Shown here one piece after another: positions 10,478 through 23,700 of a stretch of 64,000 bases of DNA. Numbering within the stretch: position 1 is the first letter of the stretch; every line of letters starts with the position of its first letter. Made by a program: the position numbers and the translations under genes. The stretch lies in NCBI RefSeq assembly GCF_023973825.1, contig NC_090127.1, forward strand, positions 682,001 through 746,000, in the 5' to 3' direction. The DNA comes from Plasmodium brasilianum. Its lineage: Eukaryota > Apicomplexa > Aconoidasida > Haemosporida > Plasmodiidae. The notes beneath the pieces are model-generated. The model ran no database searches. It worked only from the letters and a program-made list of their open reading frames with translations, and was not told the origin of the DNA.

Positions 10478-12400
10478 TGTTCTTTTTTACTTTTATTTTT
10501 ACCTTGCATGTACATAATTTTTTATTTTGATTTTCTCCGCATATTTATTGTTCCTCAAATAATATATTTTTTTTTTTTTTTTTTTTTTTTACCAATATAG
10601 GATTATATCTATTTGTTCATTATTTTTCATTCCCCCGTCCCTTCAATTATTGAAACAAATTATTTGTGCTCCGTAATGTAGCAAGACGCTTCTTATTAAA
10701 AAAAAATATATTATTAATAATAATATTAATAATATTAATAATAGTAATGATAAAGGCGAAATTTTGATGTATCTACAGAATGTTTAAATATAAAGGTAGA
10801 AGTGAAAAAAAAAAAAATTAAACAAAATATATGACTAATAAATGATGGCTTACAACCAACAGCTGGTGCTACGTTTATCCGTTTTTTCTTTTATGTTTAT
10901 TTTAATGTGGCTAACTTTTCTTCATTTTATTATTCTTTTTTATTTTGTTATATTTTTTATTCCATTATTCTTTTTTATTTTATTAAATTTTATATTTTAT
11001 TAAATTTTATATTTTATTAAATTTTTTATTTTATCATATTTTTTATTCTATTATATATTTTATCAAATTTTATATTTTATTATTTTTTTATATTTTATTA
11101 ATTTTTTATATTTTATTATTTTTTTATATTTTATTATTTTTTTATATTTTATTATTTTTTTTATTTTCTTATTTTTCTTATTTCCTTATTCTTTTTATTT
11201 TATTTTATTTTATTTTTTTTTTTTGATGTGTAAAATTAGACGAAAGTTACAAGCGTGATACAAGCCGATTTTATAAAATAAAAGAATAAAAGACAGAATT
11301 ACACATAAATATATGCACATAACATGTATGTATTGCAACAGCAGGTGCTATTCCTCAGATTATTGTGTGCTAAGGTAGATACATACATAAAAGGAATATT
11401 TACAGCGTGTTTACTCTTACAAATTTCAGCTGCGCATATATATGCGGGCGTATTCGTAACGGATTCTTTTTATTTCAAAATGAGAGAATTAAATGCCTAA
11501 CATTTCAGATATTTTCACGCTCCAAATAATAAGCACCTGGTATGTACATTAAAATGTCGTGAATGAGTTCCTTTTAGTAGATAAAACAAATTTATTCAGA
11601 TAAGCAAAAAAAAAAAAAAAAAGAAAAAAAAAATATATAATTATATACATAAGCACATACATATGTATTATATACATGTACATATTAGCTCACTCGTCTC
11701 CACCTGTTTTTTTTTTCTTTTCTTTATGTTTATAAAAGAAAAATTAATAAATGAGAATTTTTTGTATTTTCTCGCATTTGTATTTTTCCCACCTTTCTGT
11801 TACTTCGTTTGGCTGCATTTTATTCTGCTTCAGTTATTTTTGGTATCTGCACAGTAGTGCATATAGTCTTTTACGCATAAAATTGTCTCTCCCTTTCGTA
11901 AATATATGTTAAAAAAAAATGTAGTTCGGGAGTATGTTCTCAATTAATGTATTTTCTTTCACTTCATAATTTTTGCAAATTTTTTTCTCACATATCAGGT
12001 GTTATATCGTTGTAAATTATATCGCATTTTAATATGCATTATGGCATGCTTTTTTAATTTTTTTTTTTTTTTTTATCTTTTTTTACTTTCCATCAATATT
12101 GCTTTATGTAGCTACAAATGTAGCACACTTTTTTCCTGGAATGTCTACATTAATAGTACAATCTCATTCCGACTCAGGATTAAAAAAAAAAAAAAAAGAA
12201 AAAAAAATTTTTTTTTTCATGAACAATTCTGTAACAGAAAAATTGTAATAACATTTGTGCAATAATGAAATATATATGTTTATTTATGCATATATATACA
12301 AATATACCCCCACATACGCATATGTTGACATATGTTCAAATGTATTATGCTTAGGTTTACTTCCCCCGTACCTATTTTCTACCCCTTCTCAAGGGGCGTA
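10478..12400. other. Intergenic, extremely A+T rich
   Basis: This region separates two minus-strand genes, so it should hold the CLU-like gene's promoter and 5' UTR and the Maf gene's 3' region. It has a 20-base T run at 10567-10590, then near-pure A+T from about 10920 to 11225 built of imperfect TATTTTATTAAATTT-like units. No spliced gene could be assembled. A plus-strand hydrophobic frame at 11663-11857 lacks coding composition and looks like chance. Confidence 0.6.
10925..11225. repeat. T-rich imperfect tandem repeat block
   Basis: About 300 bases almost devoid of G and C made of degenerate units such as ATTTTATTAAATTTTAT and TTTTTATATTTTATTA. Unit length drifts between about 14 and 18 bases. 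It lies in an intergenic region upstream of the CLU-like gene. It is shorter than the roughly 2-kb A+T cores known for Plasmodium centromeres. Confidence 0.8.
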
Positions 12401-13303
12401 TCAAAATGAAAATTTCTTTTCCATGTATAACTTAGTCAATATTTTGGAGAGCTTATTTATGGGCAGCCCCATAACATTGTAATAGCATCCATCTATTTTT
12501 TTTATAAATTGACAGCCTACTCCTTGAATGGAATAAGCACCAGCTTTATCATATGGTTCCTTCAAATTTAAATATTCTTCAATATCTTGTTCCTTTAGAT
12601 TATCAAAATGTACTATAGTTCTTTCAACAAATGTAACAGGGATTTTTGTTCTATATAAAAATATACATACAGCAGTATAAACACTATGGGTATTTGAGGA
12701 TAATTTTTTCAATATTTCCTTCGCATGATTTTTATTTGAAGGTTTTTCTATTATTTCTTCATTCAGTGTAACAATAGTATCACAAGAGATTATTATATTT
12801 GGTATAGGGTCGTAAGTACTTTGCAATGTTTTCATTTGACTTATATTCGTTACACGTTCACCCAAATCATTCATCTGATTTGACCCACTTGGCCCATTTG
12901 GCTCATTCGGCTTATTCGTCTCATTTATTTCACTTCCTTCATTTCTGTCCGTATGAATGTTTCTACCCTTTTCCATTTCTACCACCTTTGACTTATTATT
13001 ATCATTCATATTACTACTGCAATGATTGTTACTGATCTTATCGTTCGCTTTGCTAAACCATACGTGCTCCGCTACGTTTAATCCTTTATTTAAAGCATTT
13101 TCTTTAACATAATCTTCAGCACATGCAAATTTCTTTTTATCTAAATTCTCTTCAAATCCGGACTCACAAATGTATAAATTTTTTATACCCATTAACTTCA
13201 TTAGTTCTATTCTTCTTGGGGATTTACTTGCCAACAAAATCCAACATTTCCTTTTATCTTCAAATATATTACCTAAACCGATCACATGAGAACATTCTTT
13301 CAT
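12401..13303 (-). CDS. Maf-like nucleoside triphosphate pyrophosphatase
   Basis: 300 residues. The Maf signature is complete: N-terminal 'LLASKSPRRIELMKLMG' (residues about 22-38) matches the S-x-S-P-R-R phosphate-binding motif. The second block 'ISCDTIV' followed by 'EKP' (about 172-190) carries the catalytic Asp and downstream Lys. The C-terminal 'YDKAGAYSIQG' (about 250-260) is the usual D-K-A-G-(A/G)-Y motif. Family role: Maf enzymes hydrolyse non-canonical or modified (d)NTPs, removing them from the nucleotide pool. Between the first and second motifs lies an Asn/Ser/Glu-rich insertion of roughly 70 residues absent from bacterial Maf (about 190-200 residues), typical of Plasmodium loops. 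Start is the ATG at 13301-13303; no intron is needed. Confidence 0.93.
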   Translation of the reverse strand: MKECSHVIGLGNIFEDKRKCWILLASKSPRRIELMKLMGIKNLYICESGFEENLDKKKFACAEDYVKENALNKGLNVAEHVWFSKANDKISNNHCSSNMNDNNKSKVVEMEKGRNIHTDRNEGSEINETNKPNEPNGPSGSNQMNDLGERVTNISQMKTLQSTYDPIPNIIISCDTIVTLNEEIIEKPSNKNHAKEILKKLSSNTHSVYTAVCIFLYRTKIPVTFVERTIVHFDNLKEQDIEEYLNLKEPYDKAGAYSIQGVGCQFIKKIDGCYYNVMGLPINKLSKILTKLYMEKKFSF

Positions 13304-14767
13304 TTCTACTTTAGGTATAGAGGTAAATAAGGATATGAAAAAATAGCCGTGGAAACACTTCCAATTTGTAAAAAAGTGTATGATATGAGAATACGTTGAC
13401 CCGTTTTTTTTTTTTTTTTATTCTTCAAAATAATCCAAAAATGAAATCAATTTTTTACATGTATAGGCTTTAAAAAAAGGGGGGGAAAAAATAATAATAT
13501 TAACAAATTAGTGAGCAGCTAAGTGCGCCTTTATATTTATAGTAGTAATGCTCCTTTATTTGGCAAGTATTTAGAGTTCACGCGAATGTATACCTATCTG
13601 TTATGTATATACGTATGTATTTAGTATATATGCACACCTTACAATTCAAAGTTGCAACAAATGTTATTCTTGTGTTCATTTGCTTATCGAATGGACCATT
13701 AAAAGTTACGTAAATATTTGAAAATTTTGATTTCGATAGTTCATCAAATGAAAAAACTGCTTAAACCAAATGACAAAAACGTTTTTACACACAACTGATG
13801 AAGTGGTTTGGAATATGTATACACATATTCTTATATGCATATGATATGTATGTATATGTATATGGGCATTTGCCTCTGCCCCTTCACATGTATTACAAAC
13901 GCATATAGCTAAAAATATGAAGCAACTTTTAACTATTTACTAACTCCATTTCTATAAAATAAAATTTTCCAAAAAATAGCTAAATCTGATAATTTTTCAA
14001 TACTCTACTTCCTTCAATTACAAAGAGTGTTTTTATTTAGTCCCTCGTTCCTTTTGAAAGGTAGAGCAACGTTTCTTAAGTATAAAAAAGAACATTACAT
14101 GTAAATATACAGCTTACTTCATAAATACACTACTCATAAAGTAAAAGTGAGGCACTAATTTCTCGGATAAAATATACCCAGTAGTTATCGCACTTTGTGC
14201 ATTATTCGTAACGTACATATATGTATAATTATTTAAGGTCATCTATGTACGTATGTATGTATACATATATATATGCGCATATGCATATATATCCATGCGT
14301 TTGACCTACACTGCAACGGAGGCGATATGGCCGAATGATTAATAGTTTTAAAATTTAGGATAAGTGGAAGAAACGCAAAAGATTTAAAAATATTACGAAG
14401 AAACGAAAAAAAAAAAAAAAAAAAAAAAAAATATATGTGCATATACGTATATACATACATATATATGTGTATGTATATATATATATACACGTATGTGTGC
14501 TATAAAACTACAGCATGGCAAAACAACAAAAAACAAAATGTAGTAAAAAAAAAAAAAATAATTCTCTATAATGAAAATATCACATAGAGTAAACTTACTC
14601 GACTAATGAACCACATCGCAATTACTTGTTCAAAACAGAGTAACTGCAAAATTGTTTCATGTATACAATTCTATACAATGGTAGTCGTAGAATAAAGCTA
14701 CAAATTAACATCCCACAAAAAATTGTTCCAAATAATACAAATTGGTAGGAACGCTACTCTTTTTATA
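13304..14767. other. Intergenic between Maf and giant gene
   Basis: Upstream region of the minus-strand Maf gene and 3' region of the giant gene. Contains TATG/ATAC-rich microsatellite stretches (13600-13630, 13820-13865, 14225-14290, 14435-14490) and a run of about 30 A at 14408-14430. A short plus-strand stretch at 14355-14405 has coding-like lysine/arginine-rich composition but no start or splice context that I can complete. Confidence 0.5.
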
Positions 14768-17700
14768 CTAATTCAAAAAACTGAAATCTAGCTTTTCACT
14801 ATTCTGTTTATTTTTTAATTCCGTCTTTTTCTCTGTATCAATTGATTCTTTCATTAAATTATATATTAACAACTTTTCATCCGAATTTATATCGGTAAGA
14901 ATTTGTTTGAAAAATGATGAGTTTTTAAAGGCAATATTTCTGAATATGTTAATGACCTCTTTAAAATAAATAGTCATGTGATTATTATCCGAAGGAATAA
15001 AATTAGACTTGATCAGATTATTATGCAAATACATACTTTCACTGTGACTTTTTAACATACTTGTTATTTTTTCTTCGTCTAATTGATATATTAAAAATCC
15101 TTTTGTAATTAATATATAGTCTTGTTTACATATATGTATAATGTTGTATATAAAACTGATGAAAGGAATTAATATTATCCTCATTATCACTTCATTGTTT
15201 ATAAATACGTCAAAAAGGGTATTTAAAATTTTTATAGAATGACACACTATTTCTTCTATACATGAATTACATGGAAATAACTCATCATATTTAATATTGT
15301 CTATTAACCCCTTGCTTATTATTACGGGTAGAATATTATTCTTAGTTAGGTTATAAATAAAGTAAAAAACAAGTGAGTCTTCTTTATCCTTAATTTGGAT
15401 TATGATGTTCTGAATAATATTTAACGCTGAAAGGATTATTTGCTTTTTTCCGTTCCTCTCCTCATTTGCACACTCATCAGTTGCATACTTGTGGCTATGA
15501 TTAAATCTGTTAGTTCTGCAGCTGTGGTTAGTTCTACCTCTGCTGTTAGTTCTACCTCTGCTGTTAGTTTTACCGCTGCTAATGCTAACTTCACCATAGA
15601 GATACAACATTTTCATGGTATTCGAGAAATGTATAAACAGCTGCAAAATCTGCTGCGTGTAATATAGCTTGCTTTTCCTACTTAACATATCAGTTGTAGA
15701 AACAAAATGAATGTACACAATTATTTTAATGTAAAATATTTTTAGTCTCTGTAAATCTCTTTCATTTATAATAGTAATAGTCTCTTCTTCATACTTTTTC
15801 ATTTGTTCTAAATAGCTATTTAAATCATTTATAGAAGAATTCTCAAAAAAATGTCTTAGCAATCTGCTGGACAATTTCTCCTCCACCAACAAATTCATTT
15901 TTTTTAAGAACATTTTTTTTTGTAATAACTTAATGTTCTTTTTTAATTTTAAATCTTTTACTTTTTCTATTATGATGAAACAGTTTAATAGAGTATGCCA
16001 GAGCAAAATGGATATTTTTTTTCCCCTATCTGTAGTAGTATTTTTTTTAGTTAAAAATTTGTTCACTAGAAAGATACTTAAAGTGAATATTTTGCTTACA
16101 GTCAGATCATGTGCTTCTTTAACTTTCTCATTAATTATTAGTTCATTATTAACGACTGATAAAAATTCTAAAACGCGTACTACATTATTTTCACTTATAC
16201 ATTTCATCAAATGTTTTAATATATAATCTAAAATTAATCTAAAAAAAAAGAGGGAATCTCCTTTCATTTTATGAGCATAATTACTACCAGGGGCGTATTC
16301 AGATTGGCGAGTTTTATTACCTGGTACAATTTTCTTGTCAATGTAATTGTTACTACCCCCCTGGGAGGGTTTTACTCCAATCTTGCGTTCTATCGTTTTA
16401 TTCATATTTTCATTCTCATTGTTTTCATCCTTTTTTGGTATTTCTCCGGGATCAGCGGTATATTCCGTTGTATTATACGATAACCCTTCGGCAAATACAA
16501 GCAAACATAGGTAATTCAAAATGAAGGTTAGGTAAACCTCTTTGGTGTCCTCCTTTAACGACTTGTTATATTCTTTCAAATGATAACAAATGAAGAAAAT
16601 TAATATTTTAAAAATATGGTAATTCTTTTTATTCAATATAACATATTCTCTTACAACGTTCAAGAATTTTACAAATATAGGGAAGGATGTAAAATAAAAA
16701 ATGGATAGACTTCGGGCCTTTTCATTTATACAGGTAAAAAATTTATGTACATTATTATTCAAAAAATCATCCTCTTCATTACAATCAATGAATGACCACA
16801 TATATAAAATAACACTGTCATATAAAATATAATTAACTATTTTTACGACTGATTTTATATTAAATATGGACAATTTATTTTGAGCTTTCTCGTTATTTAT
16901 TATGTAGTGGCAAAAAGATTTGTACGAAATGAGATAATAAACACAAGAATCGAACTCTGAAAAAAATAAAGAAGAATACAGGGGAGTCCTTCTTTCCTTC
17001 AATATCGTAGTAGTACTACTACTGCTACTACTACAACAGCTAAAATTATCAACGCTCTCTTTAACAGAATTGTCTATCTCATTAGTAATTAAATGCTTTT
17101 TTGTGTAACTACTATGTTCATACACCTGCCTCTTCACATCAATGCATTCTTTTTTCATTGCAAAATAGAAAAAGTCTTCTTCAAATTTTACATTAGAATT
17201 ATACAGCTTAATATCGTTAAGTAATAGAAACAAATTGTATATATCCATTAGGGGGTACAAAAAAAAATGTGAGAGCTGAAAATATTCCGAGCCTTTATTA
17301 CTCGTGCCATTTGAATTATACCTACCAAGACTATATTTCTGATCCTTAAAATTTATACACATAAAATTAAAAGATTCATAATACATTTTCAGAGAAGTGA
17401 ATATATTGATTTCATAATTCGTGAGTAACCTGATTTCACTGCTTTTACAAAAATCATCAATAAGTATTTTTGAAGACTTAAAAATATTCAAATATACACT
17501 TAATACTTTTATAGCATACCTTGACAATTTATAGAATTTTATTCCATTATTTACATTCTGTAAAATAACATTTAACAATGATTCAAAATTATGATATAAA
17601 GAAAAATTTTCAATGATGCTTTCTTTCTCTAAGTCTTTCAGCTGCTTTTCCTTCATTCTAGTACCATTATTTGTATCTCTTTTGCATATTAATATTTGTT

Positions 17701-20700
17701 CAATGTAATTAATTTTGCTGAATATATCGTCATTATCTTCTTTGGGTTTATTCTTCCCTTTACAACATCCACGGTAATCGCTGTCGCTCTGCACATGTAC
17801 GTGTTTACTATCTCTGCCAAGGGCTGTACCGTGGACTTTGCCTTGAATATGATCTTGAACTTTGCCCCTAACTTTGCCCCTAACTTTGCCCCTAACTTTA
17901 CCACTTACTTTACCGCAGACATTTGCACGTTCGTTCTCCCCTGCAAGTGATGCATAACCTACGTCTACAGTACTGCAGTGGTAGCTACTACTGCGCCTAC
18001 TTCTGCAACTTCGACTACTACTAGTACTACTTCTACTACTGCTGCTACCACGATGATACCTTCTCTTGTCGGAGCTTTTTCCGCTTTCTAAAATAAGCTC
18101 CTTCAAACGCCTTTTCATGTAATTTCCGTAATATGCATCATTGTGGATGTAAATATAAGGTGAGGTACTTAACTTCCTCAAAAAGAATAACAGTAATTTC
18201 ATCACTAGTAGTTTTGTGTCGTAGGAAAAAGTAAAATCATTTTTTCCTGTTTTAAAAACATTGAAAAAGTATTTTGCTTTCTTATTTTTTATACAACTAC
18301 TTTTTATAATATTTTTTTCTTCATTCAAATTTATATGAGTAGAAAAATTCAAATTTTCATTGAATAAAGAGGTATAAAAATGGAAGTAACTACTATAACT
18401 ATTATTTTTATTGTTCTCGTTTAATGGTCCTTCATTTGATAACAAGTTATTTTCTTGCCTATTCATATGTTCATACGAATGTTTACCCTCCTTTTTATCT
18501 GCTCTGTTTTCCTCGTTACAACTTGCAGCATTCCCCCCATAGTTACTTCCATCATTGCTTCCACCACTGTTTCCATCAATGCGTCCATCATTGTTCCCAT
18601 TATTGTTCCCATCTTTGTAGTCATATTTGGAGAAGGTATCCTTAGATTTACATTTTATAATATCATAAAGGAAAATATTTCTAATATTTAAAATACTTAC
18701 AAACAGTTTAATCCACTGATTAACATTAAAAAAAGCATATTTCAAAATTCTTAATTTTAAAATGTTCAGAAAATATCTGTCTAACTTCTTAGTATTATGC
18801 ATATTATATATTACCAAAAAATAATAATCAAAATTTTCATGTAACGGTATTATAATATTCTTTTTCAATAGCTTTCCCAAGCAACGTATAGAACATTTCA
18901 TAACTCTTTCACTATTTGAAAAAAAAATATTTTTCTGCATAATTACAGATATTTTATAAATAAACTTTTTCAACTTGCTCATTTTGAATAAACCAAATAT
19001 ATGGTTAATAGTACAAAATAAGGACATGTTTATTTTCTTTTCATACGAATTTATCAATATTTCAAAAATAAAAAGTATTTTACCTTCAATCCGTCTGAAT
19101 ACTTTTCCACGTTTTTTCTCATTTCTTTTCGCAGTTGCCATCTTTGTCATCTGTGTAAACTTTTTCGCATTCCTCCTCTTTCTATTCCTCCCCTTTCTAT
19201 TCCTCTTCATTCTATTCCCCTTCATTCCATTCCTACTTCTGTTCCTTTTCTTTTTCCGTATTAGGACACTCAACAAACTGTTGAACAACCTTATAACGTT
19301 TGTTCCCCTCTTAATTTTAAAGGTATACGCATCAACATTGTCGTTCTTTAATATATATGCTAGCACGACTTCTAAACAACTTTTTACTCTGCAAAAATTA
19401 ATGCAATGATGTAATTTCTTTACAACCGTACTAAAGTTCCTTAACACAGTTGTAAATACATTTTTCCTGTTCGGTATTATCCTTAACATGTTCAGAAGGA
19501 TGTCAAAATATTCAAACATTTTTGTTTTTTTATCATTAAAATGTTTACCATTTACTACTTCAAGCATATCTGATTTGTCATTTTGTTTCTTATCTCCACT
19601 TACAGCTGATTCATAATCCTTGTCATCTTCTACATCGTTATTATTCTTATCACCATAAGGATGTTTCTTTCTTCTTTTGTTTTTATGCCAACTCATTATT
19701 TCTAAACTATTAATAACATGACCTAAATCTAAAATTCTAAAATTTCCTAGAGAATGTGATTTCATCATAGAATGTAATAATCTGGGTTTTTTATTTTTAT
19801 TTAAAAAAGGATCATATTTACTCTTATTATGTAAGTAACCGCCATGGGTACTTCCATAAGTATCGCCATGGATATTGCCATATATCAAATTTGTTTTTCT
19901 ATTGTTCCGAGATGAAATGCTTCTAATTACTTCTAAATACTTATATTTAATTACTCCATCTATGGAAATTCCATCTTTTATTTTATTATAAGACAAGATA
20001 ACATTTTTTAATATAATGGAAATAACAACACATATGTTATGACCCTCCTCACACATTTGATTTGAATACTTTTGATATAACTTCATAATATACATGAAAA
20101 TAAAAGAATCAATATTATGGTCATTACATATGAAGTGTGCCATATTTTTTACCGTCAGAACGATGAGAAGATTATAACTATTGCTATTATTGCTATTATT
20201 ATTACCAATATTATTGCCTCTATTATTTCCAATATTATTCCCTCTATTATTTCCAATATTATTACTATGATTATTAAAATGATTGTTTATAGCATTAAAT
20301 ACTGGTAGCATACTTTTAAATAACTTCACTTTTTTATTATTATAAAATTTCGTTTTTAAAAGTTCATCAAATATGAGCAAGTACATGATCAACTCGTTTT
20401 CGTTTAAATCTATGTTTAAAATGCACCTGTATACATTTTTAATTATTCTACAATAATATTTTTTCTTTTCTAAATATACCTTAAACAACCTTATAAAATT
20501 TAGCAAAGTGAGTTCATAATATGTATCATAATTGTTGGTTAAAATGTTTAATATGTCTAGTTCATTTATATGTTCAAGCAGACATTTCTTTCTTTTACAG
20601 CTACTCGTAGTTATACGTATATTCGACTTGGAATTCATTTCACGTCTTTCTAAGATGTTAACTACAAAATTATTGAATGCTTCCTTATCTTTATTCTTTA

Positions 20701-23700
20701 CAAAATTAATTAAATGATTCAAGAAAAACTTAAAATACGTTTCTTCATTTGCTTTAGCTTCTATCAACGCTTCATATATTGAAAGCAGCCGCTTGTCATT
20801 TTGAATTACATATTTGGAATTACTACTGTTATAATATTTGCAAGAAAGGGGATCATTGGTAGAATCCATCTTTCTATTGATTCCCATTTTGTTATCGGAG
20901 ACTATCTTACTACTGGAGCCCATCTCACTATTGGAACCCATCTCGCTATTTGAATCCATCTCAATAATAGAACCTATCTCCATATTATTATACATCTCCA
21001 TATTATTATACATCTCCATATTATTATACATCTCCTTGTTATTACACATCTCCCTGTTATTACACATCTCCTTGTTATTATAAATCTCCCTGTTATTACA
21101 CATCTCCTTGTTATTATAAATCTCCCTGTTATTACACATCTCCTTGTTATTATAAATCTCCCTGTTATTACACATCTCCTTGTCATTATAAATCTCCTTA
21201 TTTGAACCTATCTGCTTCTTAACATGACGAGTTGGTTTACTTTTTTCTACGTTTCCGTTTATCCCCAGCTCGTCTACATTTCTTTGCCCCACTTTTTCTG
21301 CACTGTTCAGGGAGGTTCCCAAAATTACCCTCAAAAAAATAGTAATTTTGTACAAAATTGCAAGCATATATATAAAAAAAATAAGGAGTATATTTTCGAT
21401 GTTTATTAACCTACATATTTGAGTAAAACCATATTCAAAGAAATAAAATATATTACTTTCTCTTTTAAAATAATTACAAGTCGAATTACCTCTGTCCCTT
21501 TTTATTTTTTTTTTTATATCTATGTCGTTAATGTTATTGATTTGTTCTTCATAAGATTCGCTATTATAATATTCATAGTTCACTTGATATATTTTACGTA
21601 AAAAGTGGAACAACTTGTTTACAATTTTGTAAATATAATCAAAATAGAGATATGTCAACATGTCTGATGAAAGAATTATATGTATACATTTCAAAATGTA
21701 TACTAAAATGAAAAGATTATCTACTATAAAAAAATTATAAGAGTTCATTTTCTTTTTTTTAATTTGTTCTTCATAGCTGTTAATAAAACATTCAAGTTTT
21801 TCCTCATCCATTTCACTTAGTATTTCATTCAGAACATCAGTTAGTAGTTTAAAAATAACATTATCATATAAAACTTTTTGTTTATTAAAATAGTTCATCA
21901 TATTGCTTATTAAGGATGTGCTACTCGAATGGATATTCCTCTTATTTGCACTTACTAACATGTACTCATCATCATTTAATTTGTAACAGTCATTACTTAT
22001 TACTTCATAAATAATTATGGAAAGAATTGAATGAATTAATGTAAACGATATTATTCTTCTCAACTCGTTAATTGTTTTAAGTGGATGCGTTTGAACTTTT
22101 GATAGAAACAGTTTGCATATATCAAATATACAAAATATTAAATTATTTAAATGATATATTTTATAAAAGCTTGAAGAGTGATATAAGATTTGTTTTAACG
22201 ACACAGAACTAATTATCAATATACTTACTTGTTTTTCTATATCATCAAATGTATTTAATGTTAAAGAAGTCATAAAATTTGCGTTAACTATTGTTATGTA
22301 ATTTACTAATAAGGTTATTAAACTGTATATATAATATGGAAATTTTAGAAAAACGCTCAAAAATGTATGTATGATATGTCTTACCAAATCTATATCGATG
22401 TGAATGCCATTCACATTATTTATTATCGTTTTTAAAAAGTTTTCATACTTTTCATATTTATCTTTTTTTATATTATTATTATTTATTATTATCTTATTGT
22501 ATAAAAGGATTAACGCTTTTAAAATAACATCATTCTTTTTCTTTTCATTCACATCCAAATTCATATCATTGTTTAGGATTAGAAAGCGCCTCACCTGTTT
22601 TTCTATGAATATTCTTATGCTGGAATCTCTGGGAGGGTTTTCACCATTCTGGTCTCTGCTTGCATGTTTGCTTCCGCTTCTACCTCCGCTTACGATTCCA
22701 CCTTTGTTCATATTTTTATTTTTTTTTACCGTTTTTGCTTCCTCCTTGTGGTCATTGAGGTTTGAGAGGGTTATCCCTTTTTCAGCATGATGGTCTTCAT
22801 TGGTACCACTGTTTCCTTGGCACTGATAATTGCAATGTTGAGCAGCAGAAGAGTTATCACCTGCATTTCGTGAAGTACTCTTTGTTAACTGATCATCCAT
22901 AGAGAATCCACTGTAACCCCTCGTCTGTTTATTTAACGCTTCTTTTTTCTGCATATCATATTTTAGCTCCTTTTCGTCGTCTTCCATATGGTTCTTCCCT
23001 TTTTCTAAAGAGTAATTCTGCGCAGTGCATTTATCATCAACCTGATTAACTTTGGTAAATATATTTTCATTCTGCTCATCTGCTACAGTCTGTTCATCCT
23101 CTAGATTTAACTTGTCTTCCCCATCATCATACGCATCAGTGTTCTTCGAACTGTCGGCGTAATGTATCACATCCCCTGTGTACTGCTCATTTAGTTCTGA
23201 CTTATTTTCCTTCTCCTTAACTATCGTGTACATGTCCTTCTTTCTATGAACAATCAGGTGACTAATAGTTGTAGTAAAGTAATATATCAAATGCTTTATT
23301 TCAAGACTATTTGATATATTATTTGTGTATAAAGGCATTTTTGCATCTTTCCTTTTAGCACAATTTGCACTCACAATATCTAGAGTACTTAAAAAAAAAT
23401 TTATAATTTTTATAATACTTTTTGCAGTAAATTTTTTAGAAAAAAACAATAAATTTTTAAATGATTCTAAAAAAATACACCTTAATAATGTATTTCGAAT
23501 TAACATATTATATGATTTAAGAAAACGTTTTTGCTCTGCAGATAGGTTTGACTCATCATCATAATTGGCTTCTTCTTTTTCTATCATTAACTTGTGATCC
23601 TTCTCTAAGAGAAAGTTAATAAGCACCTCCTTATCTGTAGTGTCTACTGCACTTCCTATTTTTGTTATACTTTTCCGCCTTCTCATAAAATTATAATTTT

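Noticed and set aside
10925..11225. A+T core as a possible centromere
   Set aside because: Only about 300 bases; Plasmodium centromere cores are known to be roughly 2 kb of more extreme composition with internal repeats.
14318..14400. A 'tatggccgaatgattaa' stretch resembling a tRNA A-box
   Set aside because: No acceptor-stem pairing, no TTCGA-type B-box and no plausible anticodon arm could be drawn downstream.
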